Shown piece after piece: positions 27,449 through 37,382 of a DNA stretch of 40,298 nucleotides; within the stretch, counting starts at the first letter, position 1, and every line of letters begins with the position of its first letter. The position numbers and the translations under genes are program-made. This DNA is from Deltaproteobacteria bacterium (lineage in GTDB: Bacteria; Desulfobacterota; Syntrophia; Syntrophales; UBA2210): contig JAFGBH010000036.1 in the NCBI GenBank assembly GCA_016933215.1, positions 1 to 40,298 of the forward strand, given 5' to 3'. Below the pieces are notes generated by a model, which saw only the letters and a list, made by a program, of their open reading frames with translations, had not been told where the DNA came from and ran no database searches.

Positions 27449-28343
27449 GAGAGACTTTCTCAAGACAACATTTATTGCAGGGCTCGGTATATCAATACAT
27501 GGCAGCTTCGATTCCTTTGTCAGAAGCCTCTATGCATCGGACGATGCCGATATCGCCGTCGCCCGGGGGCAATCTCCCGGAAGAATAACAAAAGCAGCCA
27601 TCGATGCACTTGGCGGGATGGGAAAATTCATCACGAAAGGGGATCGTGTCGTTGTCAAACCGAACATCGGCTGGGACCGGAAACCCGAACAGGCGGCAAA
27701 CACGAATCCCGAGGTTGTGGCTGCAATCGTATCCCTGTGCTACGAGGCGGGTGCCGGCACGGTAAAGGTTTTTGACAGACCCGTCAGCGATCCACGGAGA
27801 TGCTATAAGCAGAGCGGCATCGCAGACGCCGCTTCCGCGGCCGGAGCGGAGGTGAGCTTCATCGACGAAAGGAAATTCAAAAAGGTCGCGATCGATGGTC
27901 TTGTCCTGAAAGACTGGCCGCTCTATACCGAAATTCTCGAAGCGGACAAGATTATTAACGTTCCCATCGCCAAGACGCACGGTCTGGCAATGCTTACCCT
28001 CGGCATGAAAAACTGGATGGGTGTGATGGGCGGATGGCGGAGCAGAATTCATCAGAGCCTGGATGAGAGCCTTGTCGATGTTTCACGGGTCATAAAACCC
28101 ACTTTGATTGTGCTGGACGCCGTTCGCATCTTAACGGCGAACGGTCCACAGGGCGGGAGCCTCGATGATGTCAGAGAGCTGAACATGGTAATCGCCGGCA
28201 CCGATCAGGTGGCAGTCGATGCCTACGGCGCGACGCTCTTCGGTCTCAGGGGCAGCGACCTGGGATATGTTCGCATCGGCCATCAATCGGGCCTCGGGAC
28301 TATGGATCTCTCGAAGCTGGTCATCAGAAACGTTGTTCTATAA
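27441..28343 (+). CDS. DUF362 domain-containing protein with Tat signal
   Basis: MNRRDFLKTTFIAGLG twin-arginine motif; VVVKPNIGWDRKPEQAANTNPEVVAAIV and NVPIAKTHGLAMLTLGMKNWMGVM typical of DUF362. Confidence 0.88.
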   Translation: MNRRDFLKTTFIAGLGISIHGSFDSFVRSLYASDDADIAVARGQSPGRITKAAIDALGGMGKFITKGDRVVVKPNIGWDRKPEQAANTNPEVVAAIVSLCYEAGAGTVKVFDRPVSDPRRCYKQSGIADAASAAGAEVSFIDERKFKKVAIDGLVLKDWPLYTEILEADKIINVPIAKTHGLAMLTLGMKNWMGVMGGWRSRIHQSLDESLVDVSRVIKPTLIVLDAVRILTANGPQGGSLDDVRELNMVIAGTDQVAVDAYGATLFGLRGSDLGYVRIGHQSGLGTMDLSKLVIRNVVL

Positions 28344-28366
28344 CCCTGTCGTAATAGAGTTGAACG

Positions 28367-29929
28367 ATGAAGACAAAAACGGTCCGCAATCTTCGACGAC
28401 TCTCCCAGGCACTGTTCCTGCTCCTTTTTCTTTTCCTTTTTATCCAGACCGAATCGAAGGGAGCAGATGAACTGGGATACCCGGTTAAATTTTTCCTCGA
28501 TTTTGACCCCCTTATTTCCATTTCCGCCCTGCTCTCAGCCCACGCAATAGAGACAGGATTTTACCTCTCCATAATAGTAATCGTCATGACCGCACTGCTG
28601 GGAAGAGTCTTCTGCGGATGGATCTGTCCTTTCGGAACCCTGCACAATATGGTCGGGTATTTTAACAAGAGGATAGCTCACGGGAGTCAAGAGACCTGGT
28701 ATGCCTTCAAATATTATATGTTGTTTTTTATTCTCGCGTCTTCCCTTTTCACAGCCCAGCTTGCCGGCATTATGGACCCCATCAGTCTTCTGATACGATC
28801 ACTGTCCCTCAGCATCTATCCGGCATTAAATTACCTGACCAGAGCTTCGTTTGACACCATCTACCGCCTTGATATTCCCGTCATCACTCACGGTTCCGAA
28901 TTTCTCTATGGTATCCTGAAAAAGGGATTCCTCTCATTCACGCAACCCTTTTTTCTCCAGGGTGTCTTCATCGGTGCCCTCTTTCTCTTTATCCTCGGAC
29001 TCAATCTGTACGAACGAAGATTCTGGTGTAAGTATCTCTGTCCCCTCGGCGCGCTTCTCGGAATCCTCTCCCGGTTCTCAGTCCTGAACAGATCGGTCAG
29101 CGAAGGGTGTACGTCCTGCGGTGTTTGTCAGGAGGTCTGCCCGGGCAATGCCATAACCGATAGCGACGGAAGCTGGAGAAGTACGGAATGCCTGTACTGC
29201 ATGGACTGTGACGATCTGTGTCCTCAAAAGGCCATACGATTCGGGTTCATAAAGAAAAACAGGGGAGTGCCGCTGGATCTGACGAGGCGAAATATTCTTG
29301 TGTCCATCACTGCAGGGATTGCCGCCCTTCCATTGTTGCGTATCATCCCCCAGTCGGGGAAACGTTACCTCAATCCTGCACTGATCAGGCCTCCGGGGGC
29401 GCTGAAAGAGAAGGAATTTCTCAAACGCTGTGTACGCTGTGGCGAATGCATGAAGGTGTGCATCACAAACGGTCTTCAGCCCACACTTTTCGATGCAGGT
29501 CTCGAAGGGATATGGACTCCCAAGCTCGTCCCGACAATCGGATACTGCGAGTTTCGATGCACGCTCTGCGGCCAGGTCTGTCCTACCGGGGCAATCGAAA
29601 AACTGTCATTGTTGGAAAAAGAAACGGTGAAGATAGGCACGGCAGTAATCGATACGGGAAGATGTCTCCCTTACGCCTTCAATATACCGTGCATCGTATG
29701 CGAGGAGGTGTGTCCGACACCGAAGAAGTCGATATGGTTTGAGAAGATAACGGTCAAACATCGCGACGGAACCGAGGCGGTAGTGAAACGGCCGAGGGTT
29801 GATATCGAGCTCTGTGTCGGGTGCGGTATATGTGAGACCTATTGTCCCGTCAAGGGAAAACCGGCAATCTATGTCATCAGCGCCAATGAAACGAGATCAG
29901 AAGACAATCAGATTTTGCTTAAACCATAA
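28367..29929 (+). CDS. NapH/MauN-type membrane 4Fe-4S polyferredoxin
   Basis: FCGWICPFGTLHNM, KYLCPLGALLG, multiple CxxCxxCxxxCP clusters, several TM segments. Confidence 0.88.
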   Translation: MKTKTVRNLRRLSQALFLLLFLFLFIQTESKGADELGYPVKFFLDFDPLISISALLSAHAIETGFYLSIIVIVMTALLGRVFCGWICPFGTLHNMVGYFNKRIAHGSQETWYAFKYYMLFFILASSLFTAQLAGIMDPISLLIRSLSLSIYPALNYLTRASFDTIYRLDIPVITHGSEFLYGILKKGFLSFTQPFFLQGVFIGALFLFILGLNLYERRFWCKYLCPLGALLGILSRFSVLNRSVSEGCTSCGVCQEVCPGNAITDSDGSWRSTECLYCMDCDDLCPQKAIRFGFIKKNRGVPLDLTRRNILVSITAGIAALPLLRIIPQSGKRYLNPALIRPPGALKEKEFLKRCVRCGECMKVCITNGLQPTLFDAGLEGIWTPKLVPTIGYCEFRCTLCGQVCPTGAIEKLSLLEKETVKIGTAVIDTGRCLPYAFNIPCIVCEEVCPTPKKSIWFEKITVKHRDGTEAVVKRPRVDIELCVGCGICETYCPVKGKPAIYVISANETRSEDNQILLKP

Positions 29930-29968
29930 ATGTCCGGAGATTACCCACAACGTGTCGGGGCAAAAGCC

Positions 29969-30232
29969 GAGGACCGTTTTTTCTTGAATTAATTACGCCA
30001 CACCTGTAGGGTCATAGGGAAATACTGCAGGTACAGTCATACACCATTGCGACGGCTTATCCTCATGTAGAACAGAATCTACTCTCTGCAGGGAATCAAT
30101 CTTACAAACTGAAGAGGGCATTGAGGGGGGGCAGCCTGGGCAATGATGGGAACGGCGATAAAATACCTGTTTGTTGTACTCGGTATCATCCTCACCTATG
30201 AAATTGTCCGCGCGCTTCTCGTTTCCTCTCTA
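29969..30232 (+). repeat. ~260-bp duplicated leader, copy 2
   Basis: Counterpart of 27170-27430. Confidence 0.88.
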
Positions 30233-31657
30233 AAGGGGAAACTCAACAGGTCGGTGAAAGACTTCATCGAAAAGAACCGAATACGCCTCGACAAATACAA
30301 GTTCATGCACAAGGTCGTCGTCAAGCACGAGCTTATGAACGACCCCGATATCCATGAAGAGATTATCGCCCACGCGAAGGAAAAAAATCTCACCATTTAT
30401 GAGGTAGAAGGAAGGGTTGAGGAATATATCGACGAGATCGTGCCCGCCTTCAATCTACTCTCCTATTACAAGATCGGCTACTGGGTGGCTAACTTTATTC
30501 TGAACCTCATTTACGAGGTCGTCATCGACCGCGAAAACGCCGAAAAACTGAAGCGTATACCCGAAAACAGCGTCATCGTCTTCGTGATGAATCACCGGAG
30601 CAATATCGATTACATACTCGTGGCCTTCATGCTCGCCCGCCAGATCTCGCTTTCCTATGCCGTGGGTGAATGGGCGAGGGTGTGGCCCCTGGAATACATC
30701 TTCAAGTCCTTCGGTGCCTACTTTATCAGGCGAAGATTCAGGGAAAAACTCTACCATCTGGTCCTGGAAAAATACGTGCAGCTTATCAGTATCCAGGGTG
30801 TGACGCAGGGGATATTCATAGAGGGAGGACTTTCCCGCGACGGAAACTTCCGCCAGACGAAGACGGGAATACTCAACTATATAATCGGGGTTCATAAAGA
30901 TCCCCGGTTTGACAAGGAACTCGTGTTTGTCCCCGCGGCCATAAACTATGACTGGATACTGGAAGACGGCTCCCTCATTCAAGAGTGGAAAGTGGGAAAG
31001 GAAACAAGCGGCTTCGGCGACCATCTCGCCTCGCTTGCCAGGATCATAGGCAAGGGACCTTTTCTCCTTTTCATCAACCTTTTCAGGTATCTCTCCGGCC
31101 GGCTGAAACACCACGGCTATGCCAGTGTAAGCTTCGGCGACCCCCTGTTCTTCTCAGATTTCCTGAAGGGGGAAAAGGAAGATATCTTCACGCTCGATCG
31201 ATATGACCGCCTTGCCCGCATCCAGGAACTGGCAGACAGGCTTCTCTCGAGAATCGGAGAGGCAATGCCCGTTACACCGGTCGGCCTCGTATCGCAGGCG
31301 ATACTGTCTTTCGGTCGGGAGAGAGTTTCGCTGAACGAACTGATCGCAAAGGTCTCTTCGATGCGCGATGAACTCAAAAAAATGAATGCGCGAATCGTCT
31401 TGGGACGTGCCTTTGAAGGGAGTATGGAGAGCTATTCACGCCTCAAGAACGAAGAGGATGACAGGAGAAGAGAACTGGTCTTATTCGAGGAGGATTTTCT
31501 CGCCTCGCAGGAGGTGGGGGATACGGTGAGGGCGGCCGTTTCGCTCCTCAAGAGAAGGAAAATTATCTTCCTCAAAAGGGGCGAGGTTACAATCAACGCG
31601 AAACGGGCGGCCCTTCTGGAATTTTACGCAAACTCTCTGAGCCAGTTACTCACCTGA
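30143..31657 (+). CDS. PlsB-like glycerol-3-phosphate/1-acyl-glycerol acyltransferase
   Basis: VMNHRSNIDYILVAF (HxxxxD) and GIFIEGGLSRDGNFRQTKTGILNYI. Confidence 0.85.
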   Translation: MMGTAIKYLFVVLGIILTYEIVRALLVSSLKGKLNRSVKDFIEKNRIRLDKYKFMHKVVVKHELMNDPDIHEEIIAHAKEKNLTIYEVEGRVEEYIDEIVPAFNLLSYYKIGYWVANFILNLIYEVVIDRENAEKLKRIPENSVIVFVMNHRSNIDYILVAFMLARQISLSYAVGEWARVWPLEYIFKSFGAYFIRRRFREKLYHLVLEKYVQLISIQGVTQGIFIEGGLSRDGNFRQTKTGILNYIIGVHKDPRFDKELVFVPAAINYDWILEDGSLIQEWKVGKETSGFGDHLASLARIIGKGPFLLFINLFRYLSGRLKHHGYASVSFGDPLFFSDFLKGEKEDIFTLDRYDRLARIQELADRLLSRIGEAMPVTPVGLVSQAILSFGRERVSLNELIAKVSSMRDELKKMNARIVLGRAFEGSMESYSRLKNEEDDRRRELVLFEEDFLASQEVGDTVRAAVSLLKRRKIIFLKRGEVTINAKRAALLEFYANSLSQLLT

Positions 31658-31671
31658 GAAAAGGGGAACAC

Positions 31672-32442
31672 ATGAAACGATACGCGCTTATAGCGGCCAT
31701 TATACTCCTGCTTGCCTTCACGACCACTCTTGGTTTTTTCAAGTGCTCCACTATTATGTCGCCCGTGACGGCCCTGGAAAACAGCGATACAAAACAGGAC
31801 GAATGGGTGATACTCCTTCACGGAATCATGCGAAGTCCCCGCTCCATGAACAGTGTCGAACACAACCTTAAAAATCGAGGATACCGGGTGATAAATTTCG
31901 GGTACCCCTCGACGGAGGAATCGATAGAAACCATCGCGGCACTTCTAAACGAGGAAATCACATCGATTCCCGATGAGGGCAAAACGGTCAACTTCGTTAC
32001 CCACAGCATGGGCTCCATTGTCGTCAGGTACTACCTTGCCCATTATCAGGTCACAAAACTTGGAAGGGTGGTCATGATTGCACCGCCGAACAGGGGATCG
32101 ATCATTGTTTCCTATCTTAAAAGCTGGCCCCCCTACCGCTGGTTTTTCGGGGAGGCAGGCCAGGAGCTTGCCCGGACGCCCGAATCGCTGCCGAACATAC
32201 TGCCGGCGCCACCCTGCGAGTTCGGTATTATTGCGGGGGGGATAGGCAACAGTTTCGGCTTCAATCCGCTCATTCCGGGAGACGATGACGGCACCGTCGG
32301 CGTCGATGAGACGAGGCTTCCCGGTGAAACCGACTTCATCCAGATAAAGGGGCAGCATTCAACCCTCCTCATGCAGATGAGCGTTATCGATAACGTCGTC
32401 GCCTTTCTCGAAGAGGGAAGATTTATACATCCGGAGAATTAG
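31672..32442 (+). CDS. Alpha/beta hydrolase (esterase/lipase)
   Basis: VILLHGIMRSPRSMNSVEHNLKNRGYRVINFGYPST and FVTHSMGSIVVRYYL (GHSMG-like nucleophile elbow). Confidence 0.85.
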   Translation: MKRYALIAAIILLLAFTTTLGFFKCSTIMSPVTALENSDTKQDEWVILLHGIMRSPRSMNSVEHNLKNRGYRVINFGYPSTEESIETIAALLNEEITSIPDEGKTVNFVTHSMGSIVVRYYLAHYQVTKLGRVVMIAPPNRGSIIVSYLKSWPPYRWFFGEAGQELARTPESLPNILPAPPCEFGIIAGGIGNSFGFNPLIPGDDDGTVGVDETRLPGETDFIQIKGQHSTLLMQMSVIDNVVAFLEEGRFIHPEN

Positions 32443-32470
32443 GACCTGACTTTACCCCAATCTTTTTTTC

Positions 32471-35008
32471 TTACAGTATCTTTACGATCGCCTCCGCAAT
32501 CCGATCCGGGGCCGGCAGCATGACCGTTTCCAGATTTTTTGCATAGGGAATCGGACATTCCGGCGCGGCAATGCGAACCGGTGCAGATTTTAGAACACCG
32601 AATCCCGCAGTCGCTGCCCGCGCAATTACCTCGGCTCCGATACCGCCGGTACAGGTGCCCTCTTCCACGGTGACGAGACGGCCGGTCTTTTTGATGGACT
32701 GCAATAATGTCTCGTTGTCCATGGGATACAAGGTACAGAGATCGATTACCTCGACACTGATCCCTTCTTTTTCAAGTATGGTGGCGGCTTCAAGGGAAAC
32801 GCCCACGCCTAAAAGATGTGTTATCACAGTCACATCTTCACCGGTCCGTCTGATTACCGCTTTTCCCAGTGGCAGCGTGTATTCACCGGCCGGAATTTTT
32901 CCCGTCTCGGCATACATCAGCTTGTGCTCAAAAAAGATGACTGGGTTATTCAGACGGATTGCCGATTTTAATAATCCTTTGGTGGTATAGGCATCGGAGG
33001 GTGCTACCACCATGAGACCGGGAACGCCGAAGAGGAATTTCTCCATAGACTGCGAATGCTGTGCGGCCATGCCAATGCCGCTTCCGAGAGGCGTTCGGAT
33101 TGTCAAAGGTATGGAGACCTGTCCGCCCGTCATATACCGGAGCTTGGCGGCCTGATTGATAATCGGGTCCATGCAGCAGGTGAGAAAATCACCGAAGAGG
33201 ATTTCCGCGATTGGCCTCATGCCCGTCATGGCGGCCCCCACGGCCCCGCCGACAATGCCGTATTCGCTGATAGGTGTATCGATGATCCGTTCCTTTCCGA
33301 AGCGTTCAATGAGCCCTTCGGTCACATTGAAATAACCGCCCAGGGTTACATCCTCCCCCCAGAGAAAGACGCTGTCATCGCGTTCCATCTCTTCAGCAAT
33401 CGCTTCGTTGATTGCCTGAGACATGGAAACTTCCCGTTCCCCATCACCGGAAAGTGTGATCGTCCCCGTGAAAAATGACTTGTCCTCGGGGGTATACACG
33501 TCTTCCATGAGTGCCGAAATCTTCGGCTCTTCCGCCTGGAGTGCGAAGGCGACGGCCTCATCGACTTCATCGGCCGCTTCCTTCTTAATCGTTTCAATTT
33601 CAGCCTCAGTTGCGGTACCATTCTCGATAATTTCTTCTATCAGGCGGGGAATGGGGTCCTCTTTCCGGTAGGCTTCCTTTTCCGATTCATCCCGGTACAG
33701 CTCGGGATCTCCTTCCATATGACCGTGCCAGCGATAGGTCATAAGCTCGACCAGTCGTGGTCTGCCGTCACTTCTCATTGATCGGAGCACCTCTCCGACC
33801 TTTTCGTACACGTCCCTGACGTCGTTTCCGTTTGCCTGTGTCGCTTCAATCCCGTAGGACTGAGCCCGCTTATAGAGATCGGTTACTCCCGAGTGTCTCT
33901 CCAGAGAAGTGAATTCGCCGTAGAGATTGTTTTCCACCACCACAAGTACGGGTAGATTAAAAACCGATATCATATTCATCGCCTCGTGAAACATGCCCTG
34001 GTTTACGCTGCCGTCTCCGGCGATGACCACGGAGACATCATCCCGCTTCTCGTGCTTCACGGTCATGCCGGCGCCCATGGCCAGAAGATACCCTGCACCG
34101 ACGATACCGTTTGCGCCAAGCACTCCCCGTGCTCCGTCGGTCACGTGCATGGAACCGCCCTTCCCCGCGCAGAGCCCGTTTGCTTTGCCGTACAATTCAG
34201 CCATCATCCGTTTCAGATCGGCATTCTTTGCAATAATATGCCCGTGTCCCCGGTGTGTGGTATTCAGATAGTCCGACTCCCTAAGATTCATGCACACACC
34301 GGCCGCGACGGCCTCCTGGCCGATGGAGAGATGAATTGCCTCGGTGGGAAGCTTCCCCTCTTTAAATGCGCCGGCAAGATGTTCTTCAAAGGCACGGATG
34401 ACACACATGGTTTTCAGAAGGTCCTTATCGCTGACCACCCTTGCTTCTTTCTTCAAGACGGGCTGACCGGCTTGCGCCTCCCCGTCAAACATAATGGGAA
34501 ATGGGGGGAGTAGATCCTGCTGCAGCTCCTTTTTTCTGAAGAGATCGGAAAGATTAAACCGGGACACTTTCCGTTTAGCCTTTGCCTTTTCCCCCTTTAC
34601 CAAGAGATCGTCTCTGCCGAATTCCTTTAATACCAGAGGGTATATGGCAAAGGCTGGCTTCAGTGCCGGAATCAGCTTCAGGGCTTTCTGCACCGAACCT
34701 TTCGGGATAATCTTCCGGCCGGCGATGGCCATGGGAACATTGAGGGTCTCCATCCAGAACTTATGACTGGTCTCCGAAGAGAGGATCATTTCCACATCAG
34801 CCTTTACATCCTCTTCGGGATTCCAGTAATACCGGGGTGCGTCACCGGAATTGTCGATGTATAGGGCAGACGGGTAATCGGTATAGCGGAACTTGGCAAT
34901 AATTTTTACCCCCCCGATGGACTCGACGATTGCCGGCGTGTCCAAAATTTTGTCCCATAACGTGGACAGAATTGCTTCAAATTCTTCCTGGCTTTTATAG
35001 GGTGCCAT
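32471..35008 (-). CDS. SCP2 domain fused to E1-alpha and E1-beta of a thiamine diphosphate-dependent 2-oxoacid/acetoin-type dehydrogenase
   Basis: N-terminal SCP2-like ~130 aa (VKADVEMILSSETSHKFWMETLNVPMAIAGRKIIPKGSVQKALKLIPALKP); E1alpha GDGSVNQGMFHEAMNMISVFNLPVLVVVENN; E1beta MSQAINEAIAEEMERDDSVFLWGEDV. Start 35008 follows GGAGGTG. Confidence 0.88.
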   Translation of the reverse strand: MAPYKSQEEFEAILSTLWDKILDTPAIVESIGGVKIIAKFRYTDYPSALYIDNSGDAPRYYWNPEEDVKADVEMILSSETSHKFWMETLNVPMAIAGRKIIPKGSVQKALKLIPALKPAFAIYPLVLKEFGRDDLLVKGEKAKAKRKVSRFNLSDLFRKKELQQDLLPPFPIMFDGEAQAGQPVLKKEARVVSDKDLLKTMCVIRAFEEHLAGAFKEGKLPTEAIHLSIGQEAVAAGVCMNLRESDYLNTTHRGHGHIIAKNADLKRMMAELYGKANGLCAGKGGSMHVTDGARGVLGANGIVGAGYLLAMGAGMTVKHEKRDDVSVVIAGDGSVNQGMFHEAMNMISVFNLPVLVVVENNLYGEFTSLERHSGVTDLYKRAQSYGIEATQANGNDVRDVYEKVGEVLRSMRSDGRPRLVELMTYRWHGHMEGDPELYRDESEKEAYRKEDPIPRLIEEIIENGTATEAEIETIKKEAADEVDEAVAFALQAEEPKISALMEDVYTPEDKSFFTGTITLSGDGEREVSMSQAINEAIAEEMERDDSVFLWGEDVTLGGYFNVTEGLIERFGKERIIDTPISEYGIVGGAVGAAMTGMRPIAEILFGDFLTCCMDPIINQAAKLRYMTGGQVSIPLTIRTPLGSGIGMAAQHSQSMEKFLFGVPGLMVVAPSDAYTTKGLLKSAIRLNNPVIFFEHKLMYAETGKIPAGEYTLPLGKAVIRRTGEDVTVITHLLGVGVSLEAATILEKEGISVEVIDLCTLYPMDNETLLQSIKKTGRLVTVEEGTCTGGIGAEVIARAATAGFGVLKSAPVRIAAPECPIPYAKNLETVMLPAPDRIAEAIVKIL

Positions 35009-35128
35009 ATCTTCACCTCCCACTGCGATAAATAGCCATTCATTTAATCGATTACATTAGGATAGCCGCTACGGTACGCCGATCGATATCTCCTGTGATT
35101 TGTGAGTGACCGGGGGCGCACCCGCAAG

Positions 35129-35212
35129 CCCCGCCTTGTAGGCGGGGTCAAGAGGCGCAATATAATAAATTATTCCTTACCGGGAAGCCCCGCCCTGTGG
35201 GTGGGAGCTTCA
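35129..35212. other. Tandem GC hairpins reminiscent of an IS200/IS605-TnpB right end
   Basis: CCCCGCC-ttgta-GGCGGGG (35129-35147) and GAAGCCCCGCCC-tgtg-GGTGGGAGCTTCAC (35184-~35213) in intergenic DNA. Confidence 0.35.
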
Positions 35213-35422
35213 CATTGAAAGACCGCATCTCCAGAGCTACCCCATGAGCACTGTAATGCTAAAAAGAATTGTTACGCAGAATATGACCTGTACAATACCA
35301 GCACTGTTTTGAAATGGTCAAGGGAAATAGCATGAGGGGTGCCGGGCGACTGCAATTATGGGGAGAAAAATGTTACGGCAGCGAAAATCGACACGTTTCC
35401 CTGCCCATCCTGTTCCGATTTT

Positions 35423-36493
35423 TTAGCTGTCAGCCCGTCTGATCGGATGATGTGACGAGCGAAAGCCGCCGCCAAATTCGGTAACGGCATCGTAGGGAAT
35501 CTCAATCACGGTCTCGCCCCTATCTCTGAGTTCATCGCCGAGCCAAGAGAAGCGCTCGTCGATGATCACCGTTTGTTCATCCAGGACGAGGACATTGCAT
35601 GCAAGCTTTCGAGCTTCTTCGAGGGGTATGGGGATAAAATCCCAGTCTGCGAGCGACGGGGGAAGTTCCCCGACAATCGCCTCCCGGCAGATGAGCCCCA
35701 AGCCGGGCCGAATCAGCGAAAGCACACAGTCCAGATGCTGGAAATCCTTAACTTTAACCTCCTCTACATTGTAGTCGGAACCGAGATAATTTTGCAGCCA
35801 TTCGATGCCCGCTTCGCTCGAAGCATTTCCCGAGTTTCCCACATAGATTTCGCTCCCGTTCAGGAGAATGTCGCCCCCTTCGAGGTAGATACCATCGTCT
35901 GCAAAGGCGGGTGAAACGGAGGGAACGGCAGTATACTTTGCGTTGCTCCTCTTCAGGATAGGAAGGATGATACTCCGGGCGGTAAAGATTTCCTTCACCC
36001 GCATGGGAAGTTTCAGTGAGGCCTCGATAATATGATTGCCGATGACGATAGTGGGATCGCGGGCGAAAAGAAAGGAGCTCCCCTTTTGCAGATCCGACAT
36101 GAAGGCCATTTCTCCCGGTGATAGTTTTGACGGTTCGGGACGATGCACCCTAATGCCACGGTCTTCAAGGATCGTTGCCAGGGCATCGATCTGGTTTTTT
36201 ACTTTCCTGTAATCCGCGGGGTCGGCCTCTTCGAGGGGAACCCCGCCGTAGTTCATAATCCATTCTCTGTTTTCCGGACTGTAACAGAAACCGGAATCGA
36301 TGGTCCTGAAATATCCCGGAATCGTCAGATATTCCGCCGTACCCAGGACAACCTCTTCGAGTTTTCCCCACTCGTAATTGACAGAGACCCTTTTATTTCC
36401 TGTCTCGTCCTTATCGGTGGCAGTGTTCATAACCACTCCCACGACCACGATAAAGAGCATTAGAAAAATTATCCGTATATAGAGTCTCTTCAT
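35423..36493 (-). CDS. Amidinotransferase/arginine deiminase-fold protein with N-terminal membrane anchor; catalytic Cys position is Ser
   Basis: WGKLEEVVLG, FARDPTIVIG, YLEGGDILL, FQHLDCVLSLI, C-terminal FGGGFRSSHHPIRRADS; N-terminal hydrophobic anchor. Confidence 0.78.
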   Translation of the reverse strand: MKRLYIRIIFLMLFIVVVGVVMNTATDKDETGNKRVSVNYEWGKLEEVVLGTAEYLTIPGYFRTIDSGFCYSPENREWIMNYGGVPLEEADPADYRKVKNQIDALATILEDRGIRVHRPEPSKLSPGEMAFMSDLQKGSSFLFARDPTIVIGNHIIEASLKLPMRVKEIFTARSIILPILKRSNAKYTAVPSVSPAFADDGIYLEGGDILLNGSEIYVGNSGNASSEAGIEWLQNYLGSDYNVEEVKVKDFQHLDCVLSLIRPGLGLICREAIVGELPPSLADWDFIPIPLEEARKLACNVLVLDEQTVIIDERFSWLGDELRDRGETVIEIPYDAVTEFGGGFRSSHHPIRRADS

Positions 36494-36542
36494 TTCATGA
36501 TTCCTTTATGATAGTGAGAATCAGGCGTAAAGGATGTGCCTG

Positions 36543-37382
36543 CTAATCACTCCCACGCTCCGGTTTCAGCCATCTGCCCCCGCGATATCTGTCCTGTATT
36601 ACTTTCAGTTTGTCTTTTATTTTCGAGTATTCGAGTTTCTTCATCACCAGCCACTCACCATGTTCTCTCCGTCCTTCGTCGGTGAACTGGCTGCCGAATT
36701 CTACGAATCGTAGCGACCTTTCTTCCAGTTTTGCCTTCGATCTGCAGATGGCGCACTCACAAAAGCCGTCGCGCATCCTGAAAAGGTACGAAAAGCATTG
36801 GGGGCATCGGTTGGGGGGGACTTCATGTTCGAATGTGTCGGATTCGAGGGATTCGGCGAGTGCGGCTATTTTCTCGACATAATCCTCGGCGAGCACCACC
36901 TCTCCCGGATGGGTCCCGTAGAAATATTCCAGGCTCATCACATTGAGTCCCAGGGCATGTACCTGTGCCACGAGCGCCGTATCGGCATAACCCCGGTAGT
37001 CCTCCCTTCCCAGGGTCAGGGCAACGGCGGTCTTCTTTTTTGCCAGTTCGCCAAGCAATCCATATGTCTGGAGGGCTCTGTCGGCGAGCATCTTGACGAT
37101 TGCAACGGGGCCGAGGATATAATCGGGTGCCGTGAAAATAATGGCGTCAGTCTCTAAAAACCTGTCGAGTATCCACTCCACGTCATCCTTGATCATGCAT
37201 TTTTTTCCGGGCAGCAGACAGACATAACACCCCTTGCACGGATCGATCCTCAGTCGGGGAAGATTGATAAGGGAAAGTTCCCAGCCATCCCCGAGCCGCT
37301 CCGCCACCGATTTGACGACTATCTCGCCATTCCCCGATTTTCTGTATGATGCTACTATTCCAAGCAGCTTCTTTTTGTTCAT
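36543..37382 (-). CDS. Flavodoxin-like NAD(P)H-dependent FMN reductase family protein with C-terminal Cys-rich segment
   Basis: LLGIVASYRKSGNGEIVVKSVAERLG, CKGCYVC, DAIIFTAPDYILGPVAIVKMLADR, CPQC...CECAIC. Confidence 0.8.
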   Translation of the reverse strand: MNKKKLLGIVASYRKSGNGEIVVKSVAERLGDGWELSLINLPRLRIDPCKGCYVCLLPGKKCMIKDDVEWILDRFLETDAIIFTAPDYILGPVAIVKMLADRALQTYGLLGELAKKKTAVALTLGREDYRGYADTALVAQVHALGLNVMSLEYFYGTHPGEVVLAEDYVEKIAALAESLESDTFEHEVPPNRCPQCFSYLFRMRDGFCECAICRSKAKLEERSLRFVEFGSQFTDEGRREHGEWLVMKKLEYSKIKDKLKVIQDRYRGGRWLKPERGSD

